NCBI GenBank assembly: GCA_026770595.1 | Contig: MU634619.1 | Span: forward strand, 1-11,096 | Source of the DNA: Ochromonadaceae sp. CCMP2298 | Lineage: Eukaryota > Sar > Synurophyceae > Ochromonadales > Ochromonadaceae | DNA: 11,096 nt | Direction: 5' to 3' | Part shown: in pieces, positions 1 to 8,924 of the stretch | Numbering within the stretch: the first letter of the stretch is position 1 | Layout: each line of letters starts with the position of its first letter | The notes under the pieces: model-generated | Told to the model about the DNA's origin: nothing | Seen by the model: only the letters and a program-made list of their open reading frames with translations | Database searches by the model: none | Translations under genes and position numbers: made by a program

Positions 1-1
1 A

Positions 2-151
2 GCTACTCGTGAGGAGATGTTCCATGTTCTCAAAACGGCATGCTCGAAGGTCACCGCCGATCACCGAGCTAATGTTAACCACAGAGACCGCCTACACGGA
101 GTCGATAAGGACGATATCATCGTTTTAGACACAGAGGAGGACGCAGATTAA
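2..151 (+). CDS. C-terminal end of an unidentified protein (5' partial)
   Basis: The frame starting at base 2 is open from the window edge for 49 codons and ends in TAA at 149-151. The residues include EEMFHVLKTACSKV, then a basic stretch with HRANVNHRDRLHGV, and finish in an acidic tail, DDIIVLDTEEDAD. The charged, non-repetitive composition looks like real protein, and the following bases turn abruptly into T-rich and G-run sequence typical of a 3' UTR. I do not recognise the family. A helical segment with an acidic tail is all that can be said, and a transposase-type C-terminus is possible but not supported. The start and most of the gene lie outside the window. Confidence 0.5.
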   Translation, partial: ATREEMFHVLKTACSKVTADHRANVNHRDRLHGVDKDDIIVLDTEEDAD

Positions 152-316
152 GCTTCGAATGCAGTTCGATGAGGTAGGCAAATTCAAGAGGGGAAATTTC
201 ATTTTTCTCTTCTTTTTTCTGTTTTACCTTCTCTCCCTTTGTGCAACTATTTCTTCGTGTGGGGGGGTACGTAGATAGGCAGTTTAGTTTTGACCAGGAT
301 CATAGGCAGTCTTTTC

Positions 317-329
317 GGGGGGGGGGGGG
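317..329 (+). repeat. Run of 13 G
   Basis: An uninterrupted poly-G run directly precedes the palindrome at 337-360. A shorter run of 7 G lies at 261-267. Such runs can form G-quadruplexes and are prone to length errors in assemblies, so the exact count is uncertain. Confidence 0.85.
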
Positions 330-336
330 TGTTGTG

Positions 337-360
337 CGGGCACAGTACGTACTGTGCCCG
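337..360. repeat. Perfect 24-bp palindrome
   Basis: The half-site CGGGCACAGTAC (337-348) is followed with no spacer by its exact reverse complement (349-360). Flanking bases 336 and 361 do not extend it. It could be a dimeric protein-binding site or a cruciform-forming sequence. It sits in non-coding DNA about 190 bp downstream of the first gene's stop. Confidence 0.9.
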
Positions 361-379
361 GGACTCCTCACCTGTGTGG

Positions 380-401
380 CTGGGGTGCTTTGGCACCCCA
401 G
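380..401. repeat. 9-bp perfect hairpin
   Basis: CTGGGGTGC (380-388) and GCACCCCAG (393-401) are exact reverse complements around a TTTG loop. It lies 20 bp beyond the 24-bp palindrome. As RNA on either strand it would form a stable stem-loop. No function can be assigned. Confidence 0.85.
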
Positions 402-840
402 ATCTTTCCCTGTGTTGTAATATAATCACTCTTCTGTCTGGAACGGTAAAGTACAACAAACTGATCCGAAAATAACCATTCCCCCAAATCTTTGCATAAA
501 AAACCCCGAAAAACCCGAGAAAATGTACAGTAACCGTTGGGGTGAATGTGCAAGAATCCCATGGAATCGATCAATCGCTCTCTACACTGACATTTAGTGA
601 AGCTCTGAGCGCTCGGACTGGGGAAGCAACGATTCTCCTCGTCGTTCTGGTCAGAAGGGTACGCGGTGCTTCTGCGCTGCCCGCAGATTGACTTGCCAGC
701 GCACCTCACCTCGCATCCCGCATCGCAGGCTCTGCGCGGGTTGAAGCGAGCCGCGTGGTCGAGCAGCTTTGGGCCAGGGTCAGACAATCGATCCACAAGG
801 CTTTCGAGTGCTGTATCGGGTGAATCCATCTCGGTTGAGG

Positions 841-3800
841 ATGTATCAATCGTTCTTCAAGTTATATCAGAAGGAGCTCGGCCTCAAGGGCGTTGCGGAA
901 AAATACGAGGTAAGGACAGGCGCATGGAGGCTGAGGCATCTCTCTTCCCTAAACCACTCCTGAAATCTTTCTAACTCTCTCTGTCCTTACACCTCGGACC
1001 CTGGACGCTCCTCCTTCCGCTGGCACACTCATCTATATGGACACACCGGACACAGACCTCCGAAGCGGTGGCTCTGTTCGGGGCGGCATTCGAGGCATTC
1101 ACTGCGAACGCGGCGAACTGGAAGCTGCGCGCGCACCTGCTGCAGGCCTTTCAAGCCTTCCTGTCGGCACTGCTGCCCAGCCTGCGCTCGTCCAACAGCC
1201 ACACGTTGATATCTGCCCTGCTTCCCTGCTGTGTCACCTGTGCTGGGCAGGGGGTGGCGCAGCTGGCTGAGAAGCTGACCACTGCCCAGTTCCGCAGCAT
1301 CACCTGCCCCCTCACAGAGGCCCTTTTCTCTCTCCTGCTGGAGGCAGAGGCCAGCCTTTTACCCACCTCTTGCACCGAGCCGTTGGCAAGGGCGCTCGGG
1401 GCACTAGTGGCGTCGCAGCTCTCAGTGCTGGCAAGGCCGCTGCTGCTCACTGGCGTGCGGCGGCTGTGCAGTGGCCCCTCTACCTCTCACGTCCGCGGGG
1501 CTGTGGCTACGCGCCTGTTGGCCAGCACACAGGACCTCCTCGTTGCGGCTTTGGCGCAAGCGCAGACGGGGGGTAAGAACAGAGACAAGGGCGATAAGAG
1601 AGGACAGGACGGCGTGGCGGAGACAGGCGCGGGTACTGGGCTGGGCAGGGCGGAGCTGTTGCTGGTACTCGTGGTGCTGCAGGAGATACGGCTGGGGGGG
1701 AGGGTGGACATGCGGTCGCTCAGGCGCACGGCCCGGCTGGTGCGGGAAATAAATTGCGCCGAGGAGGACGGGGTGGTCAGTATTCTGTGCGGGGTGCATG
1801 AGGCGGGAGCAGGGGCGGGAGGGGCGGACACGGATGCCGAGGCAGACGTATACGACACGGGCGCAGACGCAGACACACGTGGAGCTTGCGCCGCAGTTGC
1901 AGCTGCGGCTGTGCATATCCAGGCACTCCGGCAGACACTTCGTAGTGGCCGCAGTAGCAGTAGCATCAGTAGTAGCAGCCGTGTTCCTGCGGGTCAGGAG
2001 CTGGACCTGATTTTCTCCCTCCCGGCGCTGCTGTTCACCACTGTCACCCTTTTACCCTCCTGGGCAGGGTCGGGGGTGGAGGAGGCGTTTCGCAGTCTAC
2101 TGGCGGAGGTGGGGGCCCTGGCATCCTCCCTGCACTCCCTGGCTGAGGTTGCCGCCGGGGCTGGGGCTGGGGCAGATGCGGTGCTGGCTGCCTGGGTCAA
2201 GGGGTTGACGAGGTGTGGGGCGGTGCTGGCCAGGGCGCTGAAGAGCAGACTCCGTAGCTCCAGTGGTAGTATTAGTGAAAGTGGGAGTGCGGGTGCGGAT
2301 CTGGTGGCTGCTCTGGCGCGCGTACACGTCGAGGCCGTGGTGCGTGCCCTGAGCAAGGGGGGTGAAGGCGCTTGCGCAGAGGCGAACGCATGCAGAGGCG
2401 GAGAGGCGGGGTCAGACAGAGCAGGGACAGGAACAGAGGTAGAGGCGCGCGCAGCTGAGGCTTCTGCCCACGCGCACAGGACGGGGTCGCTGCTGCGGTG
2501 TGTGGGGCTGCTGCTCACTAGTGCCCCTGCCAGCTTAGGCGTAGTCGCGAGCGATACTATTGCCCATCTGCTAGTACTTGCCTCAGGCCTGGCATATTCG
2601 CTGCGCGTGGGGTGTGTGGCTGCTGCGGTGGGGATGGGGGGTGCTTGGGGTGTGGGTGCGGGGGGCGCGGGGGTAGGGGGTTCAGGAGCAACAGCAGCAG
2701 AGGCGTTGTCGACTTGCTGCCAGATCGCATCGGTGCTGGCGGGGCGGGCGCTAAGGTTGCCCTTCTCTGCGCCGCTTACGGGGGCTGCCTTCGCCCTGTG
2801 TGTGGGCTGCTTGCGCTTTGCCTCTGCCAATGCTGCTAATGCCAATGTGCCTAGTGCTGGCGCTCGTGCGGGCGCCAAGGACTGCGCGGATTTGCTGCAC
2901 GAGCTGGGCAGGCTAGCGGTGCGGGCGCTGCACCACGCGCTGTCTCCACTGTCTCCAGCAGCGCAGGGTGGTAGTGGCAACGGTTGCACTGCCGGAGCAG
3001 GTACGGATGGTACGGATGCGGGGGCAGATGCGGAGCATGGTGGGGCGTTGCTAGTGTCGCTGCTGTGGGCGTGCGATGTGCAGGGCGACGTGGTTCTGGG
3101 GCAGCAGCTGCGTGTAGCTGTTGGGAGCCCCCTCCTGCAGGCACTGGGTCAGGCCCCAACACCTGCAGTGTCTGCACCCACACCTGCTCCTGAACCTGCT
3201 GAACCTGCACCGGCAAATTTCGTCTCGCGTAGAGGCAGGGGTTCAGGGAGCGGGGTCCGGAGAGGAAAGCAGGGCCACGACAAGGGGGAGGGCGCAGAGG
3301 CTGGTGCACAGGAACAGGGGGCGGTGGGGGGCGAGCAGCTGCTGCAGACTCTGGTGCGGGAAGTAGTGCGCTTTCTCACACCTAGAGATGGCGCGGAGCA
3401 GGTGGGGTTGGGAATGTGCCCTGGGCTGGGGGCCTCTGCCTCTGCAGAGGGCAAGGGCACGGACGACCCAGACGCAGATACAGACGCAGACCTAGACCTG
3501 GCCTGCCTGCTGCGCGCACACGTGGCCTCGCTGCGGCATTTCAGTGGCGCGGCCCGTCTGCCCGTCGCCCAGCAGGCGAAGGTGGTGCGACGCCTCTGCG
3601 CCCTGGCAACGCTGCTTGCCTCCAGTTCTAGTTCCATTTCTGCTGCTGGCTTTGTTTCTGGCCCTGGCTGGGCCGCGGTACGCGCTGGGTGGGCCTACCG
3701 CGTGTGGGTGCTGCTCGCCTGCTGGTCCAGGCACGTGGCTGCTATGGAGACCGACCAGCCAGAGCTACTGGAGGTGAGCAGGAGAGGGTCGGCTCACTGC

Positions 3801-6800
3801 TCGAATTCGCTGAGCGCCCTGGGGGAAGTTGTGCAGAGGCTCTCGGAGGGACGGGGTTGTGGCGGTGAGGATGGGAGCTGTGCAGAGGCGCAGGTGCAGC
3901 TCCTGTCTGTCTGCGCTATCGTGGCTGCCGACACGCGTTCCCTGCAGGCGCTGCTGACTGCCGCCGGCCGCACCGAGGACGAGGTGAAGCTTTTCAACGC
4001 CGCGTACCTGCTCGCTCGCCACGCGCTCGCGCCCACAGAAGACGCGAAGGCCTCTGCCTCGGCATCGGCCTCCTTTGCAGGAGTGGGAGCAGGCGCGCCC
4101 CTTGCACTGCTGAGTCTCGTCGACGACCTACGCTCCCAGCTGGCCTTGGGCCTCACGCTCTCAGGGGCGTACAGCCGCAGCGAGCTGGAGGGCCTGCGCA
4201 AGTGCTTCGCCGTGCGGCGTCTGGCCCCCTCCCCCCTGCACTGTGCGAGGGACGCATTTGCGCTGGGCTGTCTGCTGCTGCTGCAGGGCGGGGACGTAGC
4301 GGGACGGACAGCGCTGCTGAGGGAGGCAGGCATCTCCCCTGACCAAGTGGAGGGGGGTGCGTTTCATCAGGAGCATAGACAGGGGCAGGAGCAGGGACAG
4401 GAGCCGGAACAGACGCTGGGGCCAGTTGCGCTCGCCCTCACCCCCGCCTCTGCAGACCAGCTGCAGGCGTGGTTTCTAACCCTCTCCAAGCGTGTATTCG
4501 CCCAAGCATCCGCACACAGTCGCGCAAATGGGTCAGGGGGAAGGGCAGGGGCAGGGGCAGCGGGATCAGGGGGGGCGCACTTGGCGTGGCTGTGCGTGCT
4601 ATGCAGCCGCACCCTCTTCTTCGCGTTCGGCGCGCCCATAGCGGCATTCCCCTGGGCGCGCCTCGCCTACACGCACACAACCGCCCCTGACGCCTCCGCC
4701 CCAGCCTCCGCCGCAGCCTCCACTTCAGCCTCCGCCTCTGCCTCTTCGCTAGACGTGCTGCGCGCTAGATGCGAGGCGCTGCTGCTGCTGGCCGAGCTGC
4801 AGGACCACTGCGGCAACCTGGACGGTGCTGCTGCCTACGTGGTGGAGGCCATCGCTATCGCCAAGGGCGTGGGTGCTGCGGCGCTGGGCAGCGTGGTGTC
4901 TCTGCACACGGTGCGCATCTGGTACCGCGCAGGGTCGCCCCGGCTCGTGGCGCTGGTGCATGATATGCTCGAGCACGAGGGGTACGGGGGGTATGGGGTG
5001 TATGGGTATGGGGCGGCGGAGCAGCGGGACGAGCAGACGCAGAGGGCGCGTGGGGCGGTGCGCACTCTCACCCGTCTGTTCGATCTGACCCAGGAGCAAG
5101 AGGATACATGCCTAGAGGAGGTGGGCGCGGAGGAGCTCCTGACTCTACACTTCCGTCACATCCACCGCTGCTGGGACGTCACCGTCCCCACAGCCCCCAC
5201 AGTCCCCACCAACCCCACCTCCGCGGACGACCAGGGCGAGACTGGCGCTGTGCGGTCGTGCGTCCGCTACAACTGCGCTCTTTCGAGCGAACTACGAGAA
5301 GCGCTTCGGGTTGCGGAGAGCCACGCTGATGGTGAGCTGTCAGGTCCCGTGTTCTGCCTCCCGGGTCTCACTCACTTACCCTCGGCCTCTGCTGCAGACA
5401 CTGCTCATGCCCATGCCGATGTTGGGAAGGGTGGATTGGGGTGTGTGGAGCTGCTGGGGAGACTGGCGGCGGCTGGGTGCTTTGAGGGTGCTAGGGATCT
5501 CCGCCGCAGCATCGCTCTCAACCTTCTCCGTCAGCCCAGCAGCGGTTGCCAGCAGAGCAGCAAGGGCAAGGGCAGTAAAAGTGGTCCGAGCTCCAAGAGC
5601 GGGGGGCATGCCGGCGGGAATACCAGGAGCGATGCATCCTTCTTCTCTAGTTCTAGCGCCGAGGCATTCCGAGCCTTCTTGGCGGGGGCTGCCTCCTGCG
5701 GCGTGGCCTGCGAGTCTTCCGCCGCGCTGGACAGCTGCGCGAGGAAAGCGGGCAGTGGGGATGGTAAAAGTGGGGGTAGTGGTAGTAGCGGTGCCAGCTT
5801 GGCCTCTATCGGGCAGGCTGCGAGCTGCATCACGGCTGCCCTGCAGGGAGACGCGGGCAGCAGCGGCGCCATCCGCCAAAGCCTCGATGCCCTGCTGCTG
5901 CACCTGCGCCACCTGCACTCCCCACACTCCCCGCATGCCTCACCTGATAGCTCGGAGAGCTCCCTACCTCACAGCCCCAGCAGCACCGACAGTACCAACA
6001 GCACCAACATTGGTGTAAGCCTCGGTACAGGCGGCAACGGTGCATTGTGCTTCTTGTGCCTTGACCGCCCCTCGCAGGCACTGCTGCTGGGTCGCTACGA
6101 CGACACGGGCGCCCTCGTGCTGGCCCTGCCCGTGGGGCGCTTAGCGACTACGCACCTGGCCGCCTGGGACGACCTGCAGACCGCCAACAAGCGCATCCTG
6201 CGCCAGGGCCTGGACGCCACCCAGGTGGAGAAGCTGTCGGACAAGCAGAAGCGGAGCTGGTGGCTGGCCAGGCAGAGGCACGACGAGCAGATCGAGTCAG
6301 CCCTCAGCAACTTCCAGGACCTACTGGGCCCGTGGAGGGTTTTGCTGGGAGCCAGGGGTCGCGTTCTATCGGGCGGGGGAGAGGCTAGTCTGAGGGAGCT
6401 GGTGGCCAGGCTATGGGTGCAGACGCAGGAGACGGAGCAGGGGCTGGAATTCAGCACGGAGCTGGGTGCGGGTCTACTGCGCTGGGTGGCCCTGGTGTTG
6501 AGCCACCTTGACGCCTCAACCGCCTCAGCGCGCAGCCTCGTGCTCAGCCCGGCTGAGGCGCAGTGCGCGCTGGGGCAGGTGTGCTGCGGTCTGGGGGCTG
6601 GGACTGCGCACGCCGAGGCCTTTGCAGCCGCACTGGTGCGGGAGGGCGCAGGGCTGTACGCAGGGGGCGGCCCTGGAGATGGGGATGGGGTGGGGGGGGC
6701 GGATGCAGGTGATCCTCTTTTGTGCGCCAGCGGCTTAGACATCTTTCCCAGCGCAGAGTCGCAGGAGCTTGCGCAGGCGGAGGAGCGCGAGCAGACCTAT

Positions 6801-8324
6801 GCGGCGCTCAACAGCCTCAAGGTGATGGAGCTGCGGGCCCGCCTCAAGGATCTGGGCGCTGACGCCGCCGGGCGCAAGGCCGAGCTGGTGGAGCGCCTAA
6901 TGCAGCGCACATTGCCCAGCCTGGCAGTCTCGCCGGTAGCAGGACTCAAGCGGACCAGCAGCGGGGGCAGCGAGGGCAGCGGGAGTAGCAGCAGTGGTGA
7001 TGGTACTGGCACTATTGTTGGCAACGGTGCCAGCGCTCGTGCTGGTGCTACCAGTGCCGGTCGGGGACACGTGGTGCTGCTGCTGGACGAGCAGCTGCAG
7101 CGCCTGCCCGTGGAGTGCATCCCCGCCCTGCGCCCGCACAGCCTCAGCAGAGTGCCGGGGTTCGCTCTGCTGCTGCGGCTCATCAGCAGCGCCACCCACA
7201 CTGACACCACGCACACCGCAGACACAGCGACGGTGGTGGACGCGCTGGGCGAGAGGCTGGGCGAGTGCAGACTCACTGAGAGAGGGGAGGCAGAGGAGCT
7301 AGACGAAGAGAAGGAGAATCTGTCCAACGGCAGGGCAGGCCGCAAGGCACCCTCTGAAGGAAAAGTAACCTCCGAGGCCATCAAAAGAAATAGCAAAAAC
7401 AGGAGTGCTGATGCACAGGACTGCCAGAACTCCCCAGGCATTCCCCAAGGTTCCCGGGATTCCCACGATCAGGGGTGGCGTGGGGTGAATGTGGGGCGGG
7501 GCTGGTACGCGCTGGACGTGGAGGGCAACCTGCCTGCCACCCGCGCGTCCCTGCAGCCCTTCCTAACACCCTACGCGCAGAGCTGGTGCTGGCAGGGCGT
7601 GGATTGTGTGCCCTCGGAGCAGACTGCCAGGTAAGGGGAGAGGGAAGTAGGATGGGATTGGGGGGATGGGGAATAGGTAGGAGAGGGGCTGGCAGGAGAG
7701 GAGATGTTCTGTGCCCTTTGCCCCGTTCTCTATGCCCTTTGCTGCATATTAGGCTTCTTTTCTTATTTCTTATTTCTCTGGCCTTTTACTGTTCTTGGCT
7801 TCTCCAATCGTCCCACCTTCCCATCCTCCCCATCCCCCTCCCCCCATCCCCCATCCTCCAGGGTTCTGTACGAATCCCAGGAGCTGTTTATCTACTGCGG
7901 ACACGGGTCCGGCGAGGCGCTGTACGACAGCTACAAGTTGCGCCGCCTGCGCTCCTGTCCTGCCTCCTTCCTGTGGGGCTGCAGCTCAGGCAGGCTGCGC
8001 GCCCAGGGCGTCCACGACGCCGCAGGCCCGGCGCTGTACTACCTGCTGGCCGGCGCGCCCTTCGTACTGGGCAACCTGTGGGACGTAACGGACAAGGACA
8101 TCGACAAGCTGTGCATGGACTGCATGGCTCGCTCGCTGCCCATGGGGACGGGGGGGGTTGTGGGAGAGACCCGCACAGATGTCGACCACACGGGTGGGGG
8201 TAGAGTTGCGGGCGCGTGCCAGGTGGTGGCAGATGCGCTCAGCGCCGCGAGAGACGTGTGCCGCATGCAGCACGCTGTGGGTAGTGCGCCCGTGGTGTAC
8301 GGCATCCCCACGCACCTGGGATAG
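841..8324 (+). CDS. ESP1: Separase (cohesin-cleaving cysteine protease, peptidase family C50)
   Basis: Separase cuts the cohesin kleisin subunit (Scc1/Rad21) to release sister chromatids at anaphase and is held inactive by securin. I read three exons, 841-909, 1056-7630 and 7862-8321 plus stop 8322-8324; the phases agree and give 2368 residues, close to animal and plant separases (about 2100-2200). N-terminal two thirds: Ala/Leu-rich helical solenoid broken by low-complexity Ala/Gly/Ser/Asp inserts (residues about 270-307, 1232-1255), with a TPR-like segment near 1258-1293. Then comes a pre-catalytic block with DKQKRSWWLARQRHDEQIE and LLGPWRVLLG (from about 1751), a SAP-like motif (about 1939-1973), and VVLLLDEQLQRLPVE (from about 2027). 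The protease core holds YCGHGSGE with His2229 and WGCSSG with Cys2255; their 26-residue spacing equals human H2003/C2029. GNLWDVTDKDID and a terminal APVVYGIP are further signatures. The family is secure. The start is not: ATG 841 is the only ATG in the first open frame, and an upstream exon is possible. Confidence 0.95.
910..1055 (+). other. Separase intron 1
   Basis: The donor is GAG|GTAAGG at 909/910 and the acceptor is GACACAG|ACC at 1055/1056, with pyrimidine-rich sequence (TTTCTAACTCTCTCTGTCC) inside. Length is 146 bp. Both borders are phase 0, joining KGVAEKYE to TSEAVALFG without a frame change. The long downstream frame has no ATG at its beginning, which supports entry by splicing. 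Confidence 0.75.
6805..6905 (+). other. SAP-like motif within separase
   Basis: This stretch encodes LKVMELRARLKDLGADAAG followed by RKAELVERL. That is the SAP pattern: a first helix ending in an L-[R/K]-x-x-L-K unit, a Gly-containing turn, G-R-K, then a second helix ELVERL. SAP motifs bind DNA in many chromatin proteins. It lies about 255 residues before the catalytic His, between low-complexity linkers. I do not know how widespread such a motif is among separases. Confidence 0.7.
7631..7861 (+). other. Separase intron 2, before the catalytic exon
   Basis: The donor is CCAG|GTAAGG at 7630/7631 and the acceptor is CATCCTCCAG|GGTTC at 7861/7862, preceded by a long C/T-rich tract. Length is 231 bp, phase 2; AG plus G rebuilds an Arg codon (residue 2215). 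The downstream frame immediately continues with conserved separase sequence. The TAA of GTAAGG is in frame, so an unspliced transcript stops at the junction and lacks both catalytic residues. Confidence 0.92.
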
Positions 8325-8924
8325 CTCTGCCTATTGCCTACTGCCCCGCACTGTGCACCTCTGTGCCTGCGGTCTAGGCATACGCACATTTCTCACCACG
8401 CAATGAGGAGCTACAGCAATGGCAGCGAAGATAGAATAATAGAGGCTCAGTAGGGCATGCTATTTAGGGGTTGAGGGGAAGTGGGGAAGGGAGTCACAAA
8501 CTCAGTGATCCCGAGTCTGGCTTATATTTAAAAACTATTGCCCCAGTGTCTGGAGTAATCACTATGTTCACCATGTATAAAATCGTGCAGGGGGTAGAGA
8601 AACTGTTCTTTCACACCACTTGTGACCCTTTTTGTGGGTTGGGTCCCCAGTCCCTCTGTCCCCCACTGTCCCGCTGTCTATCTCTCTATCCCAGTGTCCC
8701 TATGTCGTACAGTCCAACAATCCTTCTTTCCCATATTCGTGTTCCTAGGTTTGCACACAAGGTGCTCCTAGGTTTGCACACAAGGGCGAAACTTCTTACT
8801 CATCGCATCCTATCAAGGGTGTAAGTGTTCCTGTATCCTATATCCTCTGCCCTCTGCACAGTCACACATGCTCACCGCATATGTGCATATGCATGTGAAT
8901 ACGCATGTATGCAATACGCATACC
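8325..8924. other. Convergent spacer between separase and PEX22
   Basis: Separase and PEX22 end tail to tail here, so the 600 bp should hold both 3' UTRs. No gene is visible. Contents are a degenerate CTGTCCC-type pyrimidine repeat (about 8648-8710), a 23-bp tandem duplication (8743-8785) and alternating purine/pyrimidine runs (8876-8923). No canonical AATAAA is seen for either gene; a TGTAA lies at 8819-8823 on the plus strand. Confidence 0.6.
8743..8785. repeat. 23-bp tandem duplication, nearly two copies
   Basis: TCCTAGGTTTGCACACAAGG occurs at 8743-8762 and again, identical, at 8766-8785, separated by TGC. The period is 23 bp. Identity of the copies suggests a recent duplication, in non-coding DNA. 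Confidence 0.9.

Larger units (their letters stand above)
152..840. other. Spacer between the first gene and separase; likely 3' UTR then promoter/5' region
   Basis: This stretch begins with a T/C-rich block (about 190-240), then two G runs (7 G at 261-267, 13 G at 317-329), a 24-bp palindrome and a 9-bp hairpin. TGTAATATAATC near 416-427 could serve in 3' processing of the upstream gene. From about 600 onward GC rises and three plus-strand frames stay open for 40 or more codons. One of them (692-820, ending in TGA at 821-823) reads like a helix, with VEASRVVEQLWARVRQSIHK. This suggests that an upstream part of separase may lie here, but I could not connect it to the 841 frame with a normal intron. 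Confidence 0.5.

Noticed and set aside
368-829. 153-codon minus-strand ORF starting at 829
   Set aside because: It runs across the palindrome, hairpin and G-poor complement of the spacer and overlaps the separase 5' region. The peptide is low in pattern and Cys/Arg-rich without a recognisable motif, and the plus strand explains the openness better.
1994-2989. 331-codon minus-strand ORF opposite separase
   Set aside because: It is the shadow of GC-rich, Ala/Gly-rich codons; its sequence is Ala/Pro/Ser-rich with no domain, and several similar antisense frames occur throughout the exon.
3774-3836. 63-bp GT-AG, in-frame intron-like segment in separase
   Set aside because: It has no pyrimidine tract before the AG, and its translation (with SLSALGEVVQRL) looks like genuine helical protein.
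5311-6018. 235-codon plus-strand ORF overlapping separase
   Set aside because: Alternative frame of the same exon, Ala/Pro/Arg-rich, without motifs; the separase frame is conserved beyond it on both sides.
1068-7634. Reading the long frame as a complete gene starting at GTG 1068 and ending at TAA 7632
   Set aside because: The start would be GTG and the stop lies inside a GTAAGG donor. Splicing at both ends keeps phase and adds the conserved catalytic residues, so this is an internal exon.
7704-7861. Coding start at 7704 upstream of the catalytic exon
   Set aside because: The residues before 7862 are hydrophobic and Pro/His-rich translations of a C/T-rich intron; similarity to separase starts exactly at the acceptor.
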